Of a DNA stretch of 64,000 bases, positions 1-11,791 are shown piece after piece (position 1 is the stretch's first letter; every line of letters begins with the position of its first letter). The position numbers were made by a program, and so were the translations under genes. The stretch comes from Saccharothrix syringae (GTDB lineage: Bacteria > Actinomycetota > Actinomycetes > Mycobacteriales > Pseudonocardiaceae). The notes under the pieces are model-generated. The model saw nothing but the letters and a program-made list of their open reading frames with translations, searched no databases and had not been told where the DNA came from. The stretch lies in assembly GCF_009498035.1 (NCBI RefSeq), contig NZ_CP034550.1, forward strand, positions 8,184,001 through 8,248,000, read 5' to 3'.

Positions 1-3000
1 GGCGTGGTCGTGGAGCACCGGCAGTTGGTGAACCTGCTGCACAACCACATCACCGACTTCGCCCGCGAGCACCTGCGGGTCGCGCTGTCCGCGGTGTTCT
101 CCTTCGACACCTCGTGGGAGGGCCCGCTGCTCATGGCCGCCGGCCACGAGCTGCACCTGCTCACCGACGACGTGCGCCTGGAGCCCGCCGCGCTGGTCGA
201 CTACGTGCGGCGCCACCGGGTCGACTTCCTGGACCTGACCCCGTCCTACGTCCAGCAGCTCCTGCCCGCCGGCCTGCTCGACGGCGAGCACCGGCCGAGG
301 GTGCTGATGCTCGGCGGCGAGGCGCTGCCCGGACCGCTGTGGCGGGAGCTGGCCGCGGCCGACACCGCCGCGTACAACTTCTACGGCCCCACCGAGACGA
401 CCGTGGACGCGGTGTCCTGCCTCGTCGCGGGCGACCGGCCGGTCATCGGCGAACCGCTGGCCAACCTGGTCGCGCGGGTGCTGGACGACGACCTCCGGCC
501 GGTGCCCACCGGCGTGCCCGGTGAGCTGTACGTCGCCGGCGCGCAGGTGGCCCGCGGCTACCTCAACCGGCCCGGCCTGACCGCGTCCCGCTTCCTGGCC
601 GACCCGCACGGCGCGCCCGGCTCCCGGATGTACCGCACCGGCGACCGGGTGCGGTGGACGCCCGACGGGTTGGAGTACCTCGGTCGGACCGACGACCAGG
701 TCAAGATCCGCGGGTTCCGCATCGAGCTGGGCGAGGTGGAGTCGGCGCTGCTGGCCCACCCCGGCGTGCGGCACGCCGCCGCGGCGGTCCGCGAGCACAA
801 CGGCCACGCCCGCCTGGTCGCCTACACCGTCGGTACGGCAACGGACCTCGGCTCCTGGCTGAAGGACCGGCTGCCCGAGCACATGGTCCCGTCGGCGTTC
901 GTCGCGCTCGACGAGCTGCCGATGACGCCCAGCGGCAAGGTGGACCGCCGCGCGCTGCCCGCGCCGGAGTTCACCGACCGCGCCGACTACGTGGCGCCCA
1001 GCCCCGGCATCGCGGCGCGGCTGGCCGAGGTGTGGGCCGAGGTGCTGGGCGTGGCGCGGGTCGGCGCGCACGACAACTTCTTCGCGCTGGGCGGCGACTC
1101 GATCCTGTCCATGCAGGTGGTCTCCCGCGCCCGGCGGGCCGGGCTCGCGCTGACCTCCAAGGACGTCTTCCTGCGGCAGACGGTCGAGGACCTGGCGCTC
1201 GCGGTCACCGAGGACGCCGGTCAGGTGCACGAGGTCGTCACCGGGCCCGTCCCGCTCACCCCGATCCAGCGCTGGTTCTTCACCGAGCACGGCCCCCTGC
1301 CGCACTTCACCATGTCGGTGGTCGTGGAGCTGGGCGAGGTCGACCCGGACGCGGTGCGCGACGCCGTGCACGCCGTCGTCGCCCACCACGACGCGCTGCG
1401 CACCCGGTTCAGCCGGGTGGACGGCGCGTGGCGGCAGGAGGTCGCCGAGGTCGGGACCGCCGAGGTGTTCCGGGTCGCCACCGACGACCTGCGCACCGAG
1501 GCCGAACGGGCCCGCGCCGCCCTGGACCTGGAGCGCGGCCCGCTGCTGCGCGCCGTGCTGTGCCCCGGCGGGCGGCTGTTCCTGACCGCGCACCACCTCG
1601 TGGTGGACGCGGTGTCGTGGCGGATCGTCGTCTCCGACCTGGAGACCCTGCTGGCCGGCGGCTCGCTCGGCCCGAAGACCACGGCGTTCGCCGACTGGGC
1701 GCGGCGGCTGGACCGGCACGTCCGCGCCGGCGGGTTCGACGCGGCCCTGCCGCACTGGGCGGCGGTGCCGGTCGAGGAGCGCGTGCCGACCCGGGCGGGC
1801 GCGGCGCGCAACGTCACCGTGCGGCTGAGCCGCGCCGAGACCGACGCGCTGCTGCGCGAGGTGCCCGAGGCGTACCGGACGCAGGTCAACGACGTGCTGC
1901 TGACCGCGCTGGCGTCGGCGTTCGGCGGGCGGGCGCTGGTGGCGCTGGAGGGCCACGGCCGCGAGGAGCTGTTCGACGGCGTGGACCTCTCGCGCACGGT
2001 CGGCTGGTTCACCGCCCAGTTCCCGGTGGCGCTGGAGGTCCCCGCCGGCGGGTGGGACACCGCGTTGAAGGCGGTGAAGGAGCAGTTGCGCGCCGTGCCC
2101 GACAAGGGCCTGAGCTACGAGGCCCTGCGGTACGACGACCGCGGCCTGACCGGGCCGCTGCCCCGGGTGTGCTTCAACTACCTGGGCCAGTGGGACGGCG
2201 GGGTCACCGAGGCCGGGGACCACGGCCGGGAGGTGCCGGACGACTTCACCCGACCGCACCTGCTCGACATCACCGCCGCGGTGTCCGCCGGCGAGCTGGT
2301 GGTGGAGTGGGACTACGCCACCGAGACCCACGACGAGGCCGCGGTGCGGGCGCTGGCCGAGGGGATGCTCGACGCGCTGCGCGGCATCGCGGAGCACTGC
2401 GCCCGGCCGGGCGCCTGGGGCCGCACCCCGTCGGACTTCCCGCTGGCCCGGCTCACCCGGGAGCAGGTCGACCGGATCGCGGACCCCGACGTGGAGGACG
2501 TCTACCCGCTCACCCCGCTCCAGGCCGGGATGCTGTTCCACGACCTGGTCGACGACGGCACCGCCTACCTCAACCAGATGCGGGTGCGGCTGTCCGGCGT
2601 GACCGACCCGCACCGGCTGGGCGAGGCGTGGCAGCGGGTGGTGGACCGCACGCCGGTCCTGCGCACCGGCGTGGCCTGGGAGGGCCTGGACGAGCCGGTG
2701 CAGGTCGTGCGGCGCGGCGTGCGGGTGCCCGTCACCTACGCGGACGTGACCGACGAGCTGGTCGCCGCCGACGCGGCGGCCGGGCTGGACCTGGCCGGGC
2801 CGACGCTGATGCGGCTGGTGATCGGGCGCGTGTCCGACACCGAGGTCGACCTGCTGTGGACCTCGCACCACCTGGTCCTGGACGGCTGGAGCACCCCGCA
2901 GGTCTTCGGCGACGTGCTGGCCGAGTACGCGGGCGCCGCGCCGACCCCGCGCCGGCCGTTCCGCGACTACCTGGCGTGGCTGGCCGACCAGGACCCGGCC

Positions 3001-6000
3001 GCGGCCGAGGCGCACTGGCGGGGCGTGCTGGCCGGCGTCGAGTCGCCCACGCCGCTGCCGTTCGACCGGCAGCCGGCGCAGGCGCACCGCGCCGAGTCGT
3101 CCGCGCAGGTCGTGCTGGACCTGCCGGTCGACCGGCTCGACGCGGTGGCCCGCGCCTGCGGCCTGACGGTGAACACCCTGGTCCAGGGCGCGTGGGCGCT
3201 GCTGCTGGCCCGCACCTCGGGCCGCTGGGACGTGGTGTTCGGCAGCACGGTGTCCGGCCGCCCGGCCGAGCTGCCCGGTGTCGAGTCGATCGCCGGCATG
3301 TTCATCAACACCGTGCCCTCGCGCGTGGTGGTGGACCCGGACGCGGTCGCGGTGGACTGGCTGCGCCGGCTCCAGGCCGAGCAGACCGAGGCGCGGCGGT
3401 TCGACTTCGCGTCGCTGGCGCAGGTGCAGCAGTGGGCGGGCACGCGGCTGTTCGACAGCCTGCTGGCGTTCGAGAACTACCCGGAGGGCGGGGACGGGCC
3501 GGACGGCGCGCCCGTCATCGGGGAGATCGACAGCCTGGACACGACCACGTACCCGCTGACCGTGCGCGCGTACGCCGAACAGGCGCTGCACGTCGAGCTG
3601 ACCTACGACCCGAGGCTGTTCGACGAGCGCACGATCACCGCGCTGGGCGACCGGCTGGCCCGGCTGCTCGACGCGCTCGGCACCGACCCGCACCGCCGGG
3701 TGGCGGAGCTGCCGTGGGTGTCCGAGGCCGAGGCGCGCCAGGTACTCGTGGACTGGAACGGCACCGCGCCCGCCGAACCGGTCTCCGACACCATCGCGTC
3801 GCTGTTCGCCGCGCAGGCGGCGCGCACGCCCGACGCGGTGGCCGTGACGTGCCGGGGCGAGTCGCTGACCTACCGGGAGCTGGACGAGCGCGCCAACCGC
3901 CTCGCCCACCACCTGATCCGGTCCGGCGCCGGACCGGAAACCCTGGTGGCGTTGAAGTTCCCGCGCTCGCTCGACCTCGTGGTGGCCGTCCTGGGCGTGC
4001 TCAAGTCCGGCGCGGCGTACCTGCCGATCGACCCCGACTACCCGGCCGACCGGGTGGCGTACATGGTCGCGGACGCCTGGCCGGTGCTGACGCTGCACCA
4101 GGTGCCGGACCTGGCGGCGCTGCCCGCGACCGCGCCGGACGTGCCGGTGCGACCGGACAACGCCGCCTACGTGATCTACACGTCCGGTTCGACCGGCAAG
4201 CCCAAGGGCGTGGTGATCCCGCACGCCAACGTGGTGCGGCTGATGACGCAAACCGATCACTGGTTCGGCTTCGGCCCCGACGACGTGTGGACGCTGTTCC
4301 ACAGCTACGCCTTCGACTTCTCGGTCTGGGAGCTGTGGGGACCGCTGCTCCACGGCGGTCGGCTCGTGGTCGTGCCGTTCGAGGTCTCCCGGTCGCCCCG
4401 GGACTTCGCGCGGCTGGTGGCCGACGAGGGCGTGACCGTGCTCAACCAGACGCCCTCGGCGTTCTACCAGCTGCTGGCCGAGGCGCCCGAGCTGCCGTCG
4501 GTGCGGTACGTCATCTTCGGCGGCGAGGCGCTGGACCTGCGCAAGGTGACCGCGTGGCGCGGCCCCGGCCGGTTGGTCAACATGTACGGGATCACCGAGA
4601 CCACCGTGCACGTCACCTGGACCGAGGCCGACGGCACGATCGGCGTGCCGATCCCCGACCTGCGCGTCTACGTGCTGGACGAGGACCTGCGGCCGGTCGC
4701 GCCGGGCGTGGTGGGCGAGATGTACGTCGCCGGGCCGGGCCTGGCGCGCGGCTACCTCAAGCGACCGGGCCTGACCGCGTCGCGGTTCGTCGCCAACCCG
4801 TTCGGCGAACCCGGCGAGCGCATGTACCGCAGCGGTGACCTGGCGCGGTGGGTCGACGGGCGGCTGGAGTACTTCGGCCGCGCCGACCAGCAGGTCAAGG
4901 TCCGCGGGTTCCGGATCGAGCTGGGCGAGGTCGAGGCGGTGCTCGCGCGGCACGCCGCCGTGGCGCAGGTCGCCGTGATCGTGCGCGAGGACCGGCTGGT
5001 CGCCTACTACGTGCCCGCCGCCGAGGCGGGCGCCGCCGACCTGCGGGCGCACGCGGCCCGCTCGCTGCCCGACTACATGGTGCCCACGGCCTACGTGGCG
5101 CTGGAGCGGTTGCCGCTCAACGCCAACGGCAAGCTCGACCGGGCCGCGCTGCCCGCGCCCGAGCGGGACGCGTCGGCGGCGGGCGGGTTCGTCGCGCCGC
5201 GCACCGGGGCGGAGCGCCGGGTGGCCGACGTGTGGGCCGAGGTGCTGGGCCTGGACGCGGTCGGCGCGACGGACAACTTCTTCGCGCTGGGCGGCGACTC
5301 GATCTCCAGCATCCGCGTGGTCTCCAGGCTGCGCGCGGAGTTCGACCTGTCGCCGCGCGACGTGTTCGACCACCCGACCGTCGCCGCGCTGGCGGCCCGC
5401 CTGACCGGGGCGTCCGGGTCGGCGATCCCGCGCGTCGAGGGGCGCCCGCCGCTGTCGTTCGCGCAGCAGCGGCTGTGGTTCCTCGACCAGTTCCAGCCCG
5501 GCGGCACCGAGTACGTGACGCCGCTGGCGGTGCGGCTGCGCGGCGAGTTGGACGTGCCGCGGCTGGAGCGGGCGCTGACCGCGCTGGTGGCGCGGCACGA
5601 GCAGTTGCGCACCGCGTTCCCCGCCGTGGACGGGCTGCCGGTCGCCGAGGTGCGCCCGCCGGCCGACGTGGTGCTGCCGGTGCTCGACGCGATGCCGGCG
5701 GTGGAGCCGTTCGACCTGGCCACCGGCCCGCTGTTCCGGCCGGTGCTGGTGCGGCACGCCGACGACGACCACGTGCTGGCGCTGACCATGCACCACATCG
5801 TCACCGACGGCTGGTCCGCCGGGGTGCTGATGTCCGACCTCGCCGCCCTCTACGGCGGTGACGACCTGCCGCCGCTGCCCATCCGCTACGGCGACTTCGC
5901 GGCCTGGCAGCGGGAGCAGCCGCTGGACGCCCAGCTCGGGTACTGGCGGGAGCAACTGGCGGGCGTGCCCGCGCTGGAGCTGCCCACCGACCGGCCGCGG

Positions 6001-9000
6001 CCCGCGGTGCAGACCACGGCGGGCGCGCGGACCGGGTTCGCGGTGCCCGCGCCCGTGGTGGCGCGGCTGCGCGAGCTGGCCCGCGCCGCGGACGGCACGC
6101 TGTTCACCGCGCTGGTCGCGGCCTGCCAGGTGCTGTTCCACCGGTGGTCCGGGCAGGACGACTTCGCGGTCGGCACGGTGGCCTCCGGGCGCGAGCGGCC
6201 CGAGACGCAGGACCTGGTCGGGTTCTTCGTCAACACGCTGGCGCTGCGGGCGCGGATCGACCCGGCCGAGGACTTCCCGGCGTTCCTCGCCCGCACCCGG
6301 CGCACCGCGCTCGACGCGTTCGCCCACCAGGACGTGCCGTTCGAGCGGGTCGTGGACGCGGTGCAGCCCGACCGCGACACCAGCCGCACGCCGCTGTTCC
6401 AGGCGGTGGTGGCGCTGCAGAACGCGCCGCAGGCCCAGGGCTTCCCCGGCCTGGTCGCCGAGGACGTGGCCCAGGAGGTGGTGAGCACGGCGTTCGACGT
6501 GACCGTCGAGTTCACCGAGACCGGCGACGGGCTGGACGGTGCCCTGGAGTACAACACCGACCTGTTCGACGCGGCCACCGCGCAACGCCTGGTGGCGCAC
6601 CTGCTGGTGCTGCTGGAGGGCATCGCCGCGGACGCCGACCGGCCGCTGTGGGCGCTGCCGGTGCTGCCCGCGGCCGAGCGGGAGCGGTTGGAGACCTGGG
6701 GCTCGGGCGGGCCCGGCTCGTGGGGCCCCACCCTGGTCGGGCTGGTCGAGGCGCAGGTGGCGCGCACGCCCGACGCGCTCGCGGTCACCGGTGCGGCGGA
6801 GCTGACCTTCGCCGAGCTGAACGCGCGGGCCAACCGGCTGGCGCACCACCTGATCGGCCTGGGCGCGGGCCCGGAGCGGGTCGTGGCGCTGCGGCTGCCG
6901 CGGTCGGCGGACCTGCTGGTGGCCGAGCTGGCGGTGCTCAAGGCCGGCGCGGCGTTCCTGCCGGTCGACCCGGCGTACCCGGCGGAGCGCATCGCGTTCA
7001 TGCTGGCCGACGCCAAGCCGCTGGTCGTGCTGGACGGGCCGGTGGACACCTCGGGGCAGCCCGGGACCGACCCCGTGGTGGCGGTGCGGTCCGAGCACCC
7101 CGCGTACGTGATCTACACGTCCGGCTCGACCGGGCGGCCGAAGGGCGTGGTGGTGACCCACGCCGGCCTGGCGACCTTCGCCGCGGCCGAGGCGGCGCAC
7201 CTCGACGTGCGGCCGGGCGACCGGGTGCTGGAGTTCTCCTCCCCCAGCTTCGACGCCTCGGTGCTGGAGCTGTGCCTGGCGTGGCCGGCAGGCGCGGCGC
7301 TGGTCGTGCCGCCGCCGGGGCCGCTGCTGGGCGACCAGCTGGCCGAGGTGGTCGACGGGTTCGGCGTGACGCACGCGCTGATCCCGCCGGTGGCGCTGGC
7401 GACCGTGCCCGACGGGGTGGAGCTGCCGTCGTTCCGCACGCTCGTGGTCGGCGGCGACGCCTGCTCGGCGGACCTGGTGCGGCGGTGGTCCCCCGGTCGG
7501 CGGATGGTCAACGCCTACGGGCCGACCGAGTCGACCGTGGTCACCTCCTGGAGCGGGCCGCTGGCGCCCGGTGCCGGCGCGCCGCCGATCGGGCGGCCGA
7601 TCCCCGGCACCACCGTGCACGTGCTGGACGCGGCGCTCCAGCCGGTGCCGGTGGGCGTGCCGGGCGAGCTGTACGTCTCCGGCGTCGGCCTGGCCCGCGG
7701 CTACCTGGACCGGCCGGGGCTGACCGCGTCCCGGTTCCTCGCGAACCCGTTCGGCGCGCCGGGCTCGCGGATGTACCGGACCGGCGACGTGGTGCGCTGG
7801 AACGCGCGGGGCGAGCTGGAGTTCGTGGGCCGCGCCGACGAGCAGGTCAAGATCCGCGGCTTCCGGGTGGAGCTGGGCGAGATCGAGACGGCGCTGCTGG
7901 AGCACCCGGACGTGCGCGAGGTGGTCGTGGTGGCGCGGGCGGACGCGCGCGGGCACAAGCGGCTGGTCGCCTACGTCGTGGGCGAGGTCGCCAAGCTGCG
8001 CGGGTTCCTGGGCGAGGCGCTGCCCGACTACCTGGTGCCGTCGGCGTTCGTGCCGCTGGACGCGCTGCCGGTGAGCCCGAACGGGAAGGTGGACCGGGCG
8101 AGGCTGCCCGAGCCGGACTTCTCCGGTGCGGGCGGGGCCGAGTACGTGCCGCCGACCGGGACGGTGCAGGAGGCGCTGGCCGAGGTGTGGGCCGATGTGC
8201 TGGGCGTGCCGCGGGTCGGGGCGGAGGACAACTTCTTCTCCCTGGGCGGCGACTCGATCCTGAGCATGCAGGTGGTGGCCCGGTGCCGGCAGGCCGGCTA
8301 CCGGTTCACCACGCGGGAGTTGTTCGTCAACCAGACGGTGGCGTCGCTGGCGCCGCACGTGACCGTGGAGGTCTCGTCGGCCGACGACCGGGCCCCGGTG
8401 GTGGGCGAGGTGCCGCTGACCCCGATCCAGCACTGGTTCCTGCACTCCGGGCGCAACCTGAACCACTTCAACCAGTCCCACCTGGTGGAACTCGACCCGG
8501 AGGTGGACGTGGCGGCGCTGCGGCGGGCGCTGAACGCGCTGGTCGCGCACCACGACGCGCTGCGACTGCGGTTCACCGATGAAGACGGGGTGTGGCGACA
8601 GCGCAACGAGGGCATATTGCACGACGTGGACGTGCTCACCGTGGCCGACGCGGAGGCCGACTTAGAGGCCGTCGCGGACGAGGTGCACGCCTCGTTCGAC
8701 ATCACCACCGGACCGCTGTTCCGGGCGGTGCTGTTCCCGCGCGAGCGGCCGGCGCTGCTGCTGGTGGCGCACCACCTGGTGGTCGACGGGGTGTCGTGGC
8801 GGGTGCTGACCGACGACCTGGAGACGCTGTACCGCGGCGGCGACCTCGGTGCGAAGACCACGTCCTTCCGGGACTGGGCGCGGGCCCTGGAGGCCCACGT
8901 GCTCGGCGGCGGGCTGGACCGCGAGGTCGGGCACTGGACGATGTCGTTCCCGGAGTTCCCGCCGCCGCGCGGCGAGGCGGCCGCGGTGACCGTGGAGCTG

Positions 9001-9621
9001 TCGGAGGCCGACACCGACGCGTTGCTGCGCGGCGCGCCGGTGGCGTACCGGACGCGGGTCAACGACGTGCTGCTGGCCGCGCTGGCGTGGGCGCTGTCGC
9101 GGTGGACCGGGTCGTCGCGGGTCGCGGTCGACCTGGAGGGCCACGGCCGCGAGGACGTGCTGGACGCGGACCTGTCGCGCACGGTCGGCTGGTTCACCAC
9201 GGTGTTCCCGGTGTCGCTGGAGGTCGCCGACGGGAGTTGGCGGGACCGGGTGAAGGCGGTGCGGCGGCAACTGCGGGCCGTGCCGGGCAACGGGTTCGGC
9301 TACGGCGCGCTGCGCCAGCACGGCCTGGTGCCCGACGGCGGGCGGCCCGCGGTGTCGTTCAACTACCTGGGCCGGTTCGACGAGGGCTCCGGCGAGGCCG
9401 ACGGCCTGTTCCGGGCGGTGCTGCCGGCGGTGGGTCAGTCGCACGACCCGGCGGACGCGGGCGACCACCTGGTCGACGTGGTCGGCGAGGCCGGCCGGAC
9501 CCTCGGGTTCACCTGGTACCACTACCCGGCGGTGCACCCGACGGCCGAGGTGGAGGCGGTCGCCGCCGACTTCGCCGCCGCGCTGCGGGCCATCGCCGAG
9601 GACTGCCGGGGTGCGCTGTGA
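1..9621 (+). CDS. Nonribosomal peptide synthetase, three modules, 5' end outside window
   Basis: This is the C-terminal 3206 codons of a giant NRPS; the frame is open at the left edge, just after the A3 motif of the first adenylation domain. Domain order (residues counted from position 4): A1 1-325, PCP1 (phosphopantetheine Ser366), E1 415-810 (HH at 530), C2 830-1240 (HHxxxD at 955-960), A2 1265-1700, PCP2 (Ser1766), C3 1815-2220 (HHxxxD at 1930-1935), A3 2240-2690, PCP3 (Ser2751), E3 2805-3205 (HH at 2923). Aligned by eye to GrsA, the specificity codes are A1 DTEDMGFVDK (unassigned, three acidic pocket residues), A2 DFWNIGMVHK (the known threonine code) and A3 DALLVGAVVK (two changes from a tyrosine code). 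The inferred segment is D-X, L-Thr, D-(aromatic/hydrophobic). There is no thioesterase or reductase. The stop overlaps the exporter start by 4 bp. NRPS identity is certain; substrates other than Thr are inference. Confidence 0.97.
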   Translation, partial: GVVVEHRQLVNLLHNHITDFAREHLRVALSAVFSFDTSWEGPLLMAAGHELHLLTDDVRLEPAALVDYVRRHRVDFLDLTPSYVQQLLPAGLLDGEHRPRVLMLGGEALPGPLWRELAAADTAAYNFYGPTETTVDAVSCLVAGDRPVIGEPLANLVARVLDDDLRPVPTGVPGELYVAGAQVARGYLNRPGLTASRFLADPHGAPGSRMYRTGDRVRWTPDGLEYLGRTDDQVKIRGFRIELGEVESALLAHPGVRHAAAAVREHNGHARLVAYTVGTATDLGSWLKDRLPEHMVPSAFVALDELPMTPSGKVDRRALPAPEFTDRADYVAPSPGIAARLAEVWAEVLGVARVGAHDNFFALGGDSILSMQVVSRARRAGLALTSKDVFLRQTVEDLALAVTEDAGQVHEVVTGPVPLTPIQRWFFTEHGPLPHFTMSVVVELGEVDPDAVRDAVHAVVAHHDALRTRFSRVDGAWRQEVAEVGTAEVFRVATDDLRTEAERARAALDLERGPLLRAVLCPGGRLFLTAHHLVVDAVSWRIVVSDLETLLAGGSLGPKTTAFADWARRLDRHVRAGGFDAALPHWAAVPVEERVPTRAGAARNVTVRLSRAETDALLREVPEAYRTQVNDVLLTALASAFGGRALVALEGHGREELFDGVDLSRTVGWFTAQFPVALEVPAGGWDTALKAVKEQLRAVPDKGLSYEALRYDDRGLTGPLPRVCFNYLGQWDGGVTEAGDHGREVPDDFTRPHLLDITAAVSAGELVVEWDYATETHDEAAVRALAEGMLDALRGIAEHCARPGAWGRTPSDFPLARLTREQVDRIADPDVEDVYPLTPLQAGMLFHDLVDDGTAYLNQMRVRLSGVTDPHRLGEAWQRVVDRTPVLRTGVAWEGLDEPVQVVRRGVRVPVTYADVTDELVAADAAAGLDLAGPTLMRLVIGRVSDTEVDLLWTSHHLVLDGWSTPQVFGDVLAEYAGAAPTPRRPFRDYLAWLADQDPAAAEAHWRGVLAGVESPTPLPFDRQPAQAHRAESSAQVVLDLPVDRLDAVARACGLTVNTLVQGAWALLLARTSGRWDVVFGSTVSGRPAELPGVESIAGMFINTVPSRVVVDPDAVAVDWLRRLQAEQTEARRFDFASLAQVQQWAGTRLFDSLLAFENYPEGGDGPDGAPVIGEIDSLDTTTYPLTVRAYAEQALHVELTYDPRLFDERTITALGDRLARLLDALGTDPHRRVAELPWVSEAEARQVLVDWNGTAPAEPVSDTIASLFAAQAARTPDAVAVTCRGESLTYRELDERANRLAHHLIRSGAGPETLVALKFPRSLDLVVAVLGVLKSGAAYLPIDPDYPADRVAYMVADAWPVLTLHQVPDLAALPATAPDVPVRPDNAAYVIYTSGSTGKPKGVVIPHANVVRLMTQTDHWFGFGPDDVWTLFHSYAFDFSVWELWGPLLHGGRLVVVPFEVSRSPRDFARLVADEGVTVLNQTPSAFYQLLAEAPELPSVRYVIFGGEALDLRKVTAWRGPGRLVNMYGITETTVHVTWTEADGTIGVPIPDLRVYVLDEDLRPVAPGVVGEMYVAGPGLARGYLKRPGLTASRFVANPFGEPGERMYRSGDLARWVDGRLEYFGRADQQVKVRGFRIELGEVEAVLARHAAVAQVAVIVREDRLVAYYVPAAEAGAADLRAHAARSLPDYMVPTAYVALERLPLNANGKLDRAALPAPERDASAAGGFVAPRTGAERRVADVWAEVLGLDAVGATDNFFALGGDSISSIRVVSRLRAEFDLSPRDVFDHPTVAALAARLTGASGSAIPRVEGRPPLSFAQQRLWFLDQFQPGGTEYVTPLAVRLRGELDVPRLERALTALVARHEQLRTAFPAVDGLPVAEVRPPADVVLPVLDAMPAVEPFDLATGPLFRPVLVRHADDDHVLALTMHHIVTDGWSAGVLMSDLAALYGGDDLPPLPIRYGDFAAWQREQPLDAQLGYWREQLAGVPALELPTDRPRPAVQTTAGARTGFAVPAPVVARLRELARAADGTLFTALVAACQVLFHRWSGQDDFAVGTVASGRERPETQDLVGFFVNTLALRARIDPAEDFPAFLARTRRTALDAFAHQDVPFERVVDAVQPDRDTSRTPLFQAVVALQNAPQAQGFPGLVAEDVAQEVVSTAFDVTVEFTETGDGLDGALEYNTDLFDAATAQRLVAHLLVLLEGIAADADRPLWALPVLPAAERERLETWGSGGPGSWGPTLVGLVEAQVARTPDALAVTGAAELTFAELNARANRLAHHLIGLGAGPERVVALRLPRSADLLVAELAVLKAGAAFLPVDPAYPAERIAFMLADAKPLVVLDGPVDTSGQPGTDPVVAVRSEHPAYVIYTSGSTGRPKGVVVTHAGLATFAAAEAAHLDVRPGDRVLEFSSPSFDASVLELCLAWPAGAALVVPPPGPLLGDQLAEVVDGFGVTHALIPPVALATVPDGVELPSFRTLVVGGDACSADLVRRWSPGRRMVNAYGPTESTVVTSWSGPLAPGAGAPPIGRPIPGTTVHVLDAALQPVPVGVPGELYVSGVGLARGYLDRPGLTASRFLANPFGAPGSRMYRTGDVVRWNARGELEFVGRADEQVKIRGFRVELGEIETALLEHPDVREVVVVARADARGHKRLVAYVVGEVAKLRGFLGEALPDYLVPSAFVPLDALPVSPNGKVDRARLPEPDFSGAGGAEYVPPTGTVQEALAEVWADVLGVPRVGAEDNFFSLGGDSILSMQVVARCRQAGYRFTTRELFVNQTVASLAPHVTVEVSSADDRAPVVGEVPLTPIQHWFLHSGRNLNHFNQSHLVELDPEVDVAALRRALNALVAHHDALRLRFTDEDGVWRQRNEGILHDVDVLTVADAEADLEAVADEVHASFDITTGPLFRAVLFPRERPALLLVAHHLVVDGVSWRVLTDDLETLYRGGDLGAKTTSFRDWARALEAHVLGGGLDREVGHWTMSFPEFPPPRGEAAAVTVELSEADTDALLRGAPVAYRTRVNDVLLAALAWALSRWTGSSRVAVDLEGHGREDVLDADLSRTVGWFTTVFPVSLEVADGSWRDRVKAVRRQLRAVPGNGFGYGALRQHGLVPDGGRPAVSFNYLGRFDEGSGEADGLFRAVLPAVGQSHDPADAGDHLVDVVGEAGRTLGFTWYHYPAVHPTAEVEAVAADFAAALRAIAEDCRGAL

Positions 9622-10838
9622 CGGCGTCGCTGGCGCGCAACCGCAACTACACGCTGCTGTGGAGCGGTCAGGCGCTGGGCGAGGTGGGCTTCAGCGCCAC
9701 CATGATCGCCTTCCCGCTGCTGGTGCTGGCGGTGACCGGCTCGCCGGTGGCGTCCGGCCTGGTGCTGGCCGCCGACGCGGCCGCGCAGCTGGCCGTCGGG
9801 CTGCCCGCCGGGGCGCTGGTCGACCGGTGGGACCGGCGCCGGGTGATGCTGTGGTGCGAGGCGGCCCGGGCGGTGGCGCTGGCCGGCCTGGTGGTGGCCA
9901 TCTGGACCGGCGTGGTGGCGGTGGCGCACATGGTGGCGGTGGCGGTGGTGCTCGGCGTGACCCGGGCGCTGTTCGAACCGGCCGAGGACGCCTGCCTGCC
10001 GCAACTGGTGCCCGAGGCGCAGTTGGCGACGGCGGTGGCGATGAACGGGGCCAGGTCGTCGCTGGGTCAGATGGCCGGCACCGCGCTGGGCGGCGTGCTG
10101 TTCGCGGTGACGCGGTGGCTGCCGTTCCTGGTCGACCTGGTGACGCACGTGCTGGGCTTCGTGGCGCTGCTGTTCCTGCGGGTGCCGCCGACCGAGCGGG
10201 TGGTGGAGCGCAGGCACATCGCCCGCGAGATCGGCGAGGGCCTGCGGTGGGTGTGGCAGCGGGCCGAGATCCGGGTGACGGCGCTGTGCGCGGTGGTGCT
10301 CAACCTGTTCTTCACGGCGTTCTACCTGGTGGTCATCGTGCTGGCGCAGGGCCGCGGCGCGTCGTCGGCCGAGATCGGCGTGATGGCCGCGATGCTCGGG
10401 GTGGGCGGCGTGCTGGGCGCGCTGGCGGCGCCGAGGCTGCACCGGGCGCTCGGGCCGTTCCGGTCGATCGCGTCGGTGTTCTGGGCGCTGGCCCTGCTCA
10501 CCCCGCTGGCGCTGGTGCTGGAGTCGGCGTACCTGCTGGGCGCGCTGTTCGCCCTGATGACGTTCCTGGCGCCGACCGCCAACACCACCATCGGCACCCA
10601 CCAGCTGCTGCTGACCCCCGACGGCATGCGGGGCCGGCTGAGCGGCGTGATGGCGGTGGTGGTCGGGGTGGCGGGCACGCTCGGGCCGCTGGTCGGCGGT
10701 GCGCTGACCGAAGTGCTGACCGCGCGCACGGCGGTGCTGGTGTGCGCGGTGGGGATTCTCGTGATCACGGTGATCGTCACGGTCAACCCGACTTTGCGCG
10801 GGTACGGGGTACAACCAGTTCAGGAGGAAGAGGCATGA
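9618..10838 (+). CDS. MFS exporter of the NRPS cluster (EntS-like)
   Basis: This is a 406-residue major facilitator protein with about 12 hydrophobic segments. It carries the loop 2-3 signature [12 protein letters not shown] at residues 65-76, typical of drug and siderophore exporters of the MFS_3/EntS group. The GTG start at 9618 overlaps the NRPS stop in a GTGA tetranucleotide, so the two are translationally coupled. Its own stop overlaps the ATG of the MbtH gene in an ATGA. The position inside an NRPS transcript makes export of the finished peptide, and thus self-protection, the likely role; this is inferred from context, and no substrate can be read from sequence. Confidence 0.93.
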   Translation: MTASLARNRNYTLLWSGQALGEVGFSATMIAFPLLVLAVTGSPVASGLVLAADAAAQLAVGLPAGALVDRWDRRRVMLWCEAARAVALAGLVVAIWTGVVAVAHMVAVAVVLGVTRALFEPAEDACLPQLVPEAQLATAVAMNGARSSLGQMAGTALGGVLFAVTRWLPFLVDLVTHVLGFVALLFLRVPPTERVVERRHIAREIGEGLRWVWQRAEIRVTALCAVVLNLFFTAFYLVVIVLAQGRGASSAEIGVMAAMLGVGGVLGALAAPRLHRALGPFRSIASVFWALALLTPLALVLESAYLLGALFALMTFLAPTANTTIGTHQLLLTPDGMRGRLSGVMAVVVGVAGTLGPLVGGALTEVLTARTAVLVCAVGILVITVIVTVNPTLRGYGVQPVQEEEA

Positions 10839-11026
10839 GGGACGACATCACCTACCAGGTGCTCGTGAACGACGAGGGCCAGTACTCGCTGTGGCCCGCG
10901 CATCACGACGTGCCGGCCGGGTGGCGGTTCGAGGGGACGCGCGGCACGAAGGACGAGTGCTCGGCCCACGTGGACGAGGTGTGGACCGACATGCGCCCGG
11001 CCTCGCTGCGGGCGGCGATGGGCTGA
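10835..11026 (+). CDS. MbtH-like NRPS chaperone
   Basis: This 63-residue protein has the full MbtH signature: NDEGQYSLWP at residues 12-21, PAGW at 27-30 and VWTDMRP at 48-54, with the three conserved tryptophans W20, W30 and W50. MbtH proteins bind adenylation domains and are needed for folding or activity of many actinobacterial NRPSs, so this one probably serves the NRPS upstream. The ATG overlaps the exporter stop (ATGA). A strong ribosome binding site, AGGAGG at 10822-10827, lies inside the exporter gene and sets the start. It is the last gene of the cluster on this side, followed by a terminator hairpin. Confidence 0.97.
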   Translation: MRDDITYQVLVNDEGQYSLWPAHHDVPAGWRFEGTRGTKDECSAHVDEVWTDMRPASLRAAMG

Positions 11027-11031
11027 GGTCT

Positions 11032-11064
11032 TCCGGGGACCGGTCCTGCCGACCGGTCCCCGGA
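11032..11064. terminator. Hairpin at the end of the NRPS operon
   Basis: A perfect 14-bp stem (11032-11045 with 11051-11064) and a 5-nt loop lie 5 bases after the MbtH stop. There is no U-tract, which is usual for high-GC actinobacterial terminators. It sits between convergent genes and can serve both strands. Confidence 0.75.
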
Positions 11065-11111
11065 CCCGTCCCGTTCACCCCCCGAAGGACCCGTCCCGTT
11101 CACCCCCCGAA
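11062..11111. repeat. 25-bp perfect tandem duplication at the 3' end of the TetR gene
   Basis: Positions 11062-11086 and 11087-11111 are identical 25-mers, head to tail. The right copy contains the stop codon and last residues of the minus-strand TetR gene. The left copy is an untranslated duplicate that also shares 3 bp with the terminator stem. Confidence 0.9.
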
Positions 11112-11720
11112 CGCCCGCAGGAACGTGTCCACCGCGTTCACCGCCACCACCCGCAGCTCCGCCGCCCCCACCTCGCGCGTCCCCGCCCGGGAGCGCGCCT
11201 CCACCGGCCAGCTGATCAGCGCCAGCAACTGCTCCGCCGCCTCCCCCGGCTCGCACGACCGCAGCCGCCCGGCCAGCACCAGCCGCGCCACCCGGTCGGC
11301 CAGCGCGTCCGCCACCCGCAGCGAGGTGCGCTCGTGCACCGACGCGGCCAGCTCCGGGAACCGGTCGGCCTGCGCGTGCACCAACCGCCGCAAGGCGCGG
11401 GAACGCGGGTCCGCGCACGTCAGCGCCAGCCGGAGCGCCACGTCCTCCAGCGCCGCCCGCAGGTCGTCCCCCGGCTCGCGCAGCCCCTCCACCACCTCCA
11501 GCAGGTCGCCCAGGACCGCCTCGGCGGCCGCGTCGACGGCGTGGTGGAACAGCGTCTCCTTGTCGTTGAGGTGGTTGTAGACGGTCGGCTTGGCCACGCC
11601 CGCCACCTCGGCGATCTCCTTCACGCACGCCTCGGCGTACCCGCGCCGGCCGAACACCTCGAACGCCGCCGCCAGGATCGCCCGCCGCTTCTCCACGCGC
11701 CCGCGTGACCGCGTCTCCAC
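11100..11720 (-). CDS. TetR/AcrR family transcriptional regulator
   Basis: This is a 206-residue one-component repressor. The N-terminal helix-turn-helix lies at about residues 33-52 (EIAEVAGVAKPTVYNHL), followed by KETLF and a helical ligand-binding region typical of TetR. I chose the GTG at 11720, which gives VETRSRG and a normal-length N-terminus. A longer frame from 11777 would run through a palindromic operator and is unlikely. There is no clear ribosome binding site, so the message may be leaderless. The gene is divergent from the Dabb gene, whose 5' region holds the palindrome, and convergent with the NRPS operon. Control of the Dabb gene and itself is the simplest reading; control of the NRPS cannot be excluded. 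Confidence 0.92.
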   Translation of the reverse strand: METRSRGRVEKRRAILAAAFEVFGRRGYAEACVKEIAEVAGVAKPTVYNHLNDKETLFHHAVDAAAEAVLGDLLEVVEGLREPGDDLRAALEDVALRLALTCADPRSRALRRLVHAQADRFPELAASVHERTSLRVADALADRVARLVLAGRLRSCEPGEAAEQLLALISWPVEARSRAGTREVGAAELRVVAVNAVDTFLRAFGG

Positions 11721-11737
11721 GATCAAAAGCCTAGCTA

Positions 11738-11777
11738 TTGAACCTACGAGACCAGTAAGTTGAACCCAAGGGTTCAA
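11738..11777. promoter_or_regulatory. Probable TetR operator in the TetR/Dabb divergent region
   Basis: A perfect palindrome, TTGAACCCAAGGGTTCAA (11760-11777), has 8-bp arms and a 2-bp centre. A further half-site TTGAACC lies at 11738-11744, two helical turns away. The sites sit between divergent starts at 11720 and 11792, as expected of a TetR-family operator that represses both genes. Confidence 0.75.
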
Positions 11778-11791
11778 AACGAGGAGCGAGC

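Noticed and set aside
654..4838. Long open frame in the +1-shifted frame of the NRPS, and similar shadows at 6144-10838 on the plus strand
   Set aside because: Arg/Ala/Gly-rich translations of coding DNA in the wrong frame. All NRPS motifs are in the main frame. Only the last part of the frame ending at 10838 is real (the MFS exporter).
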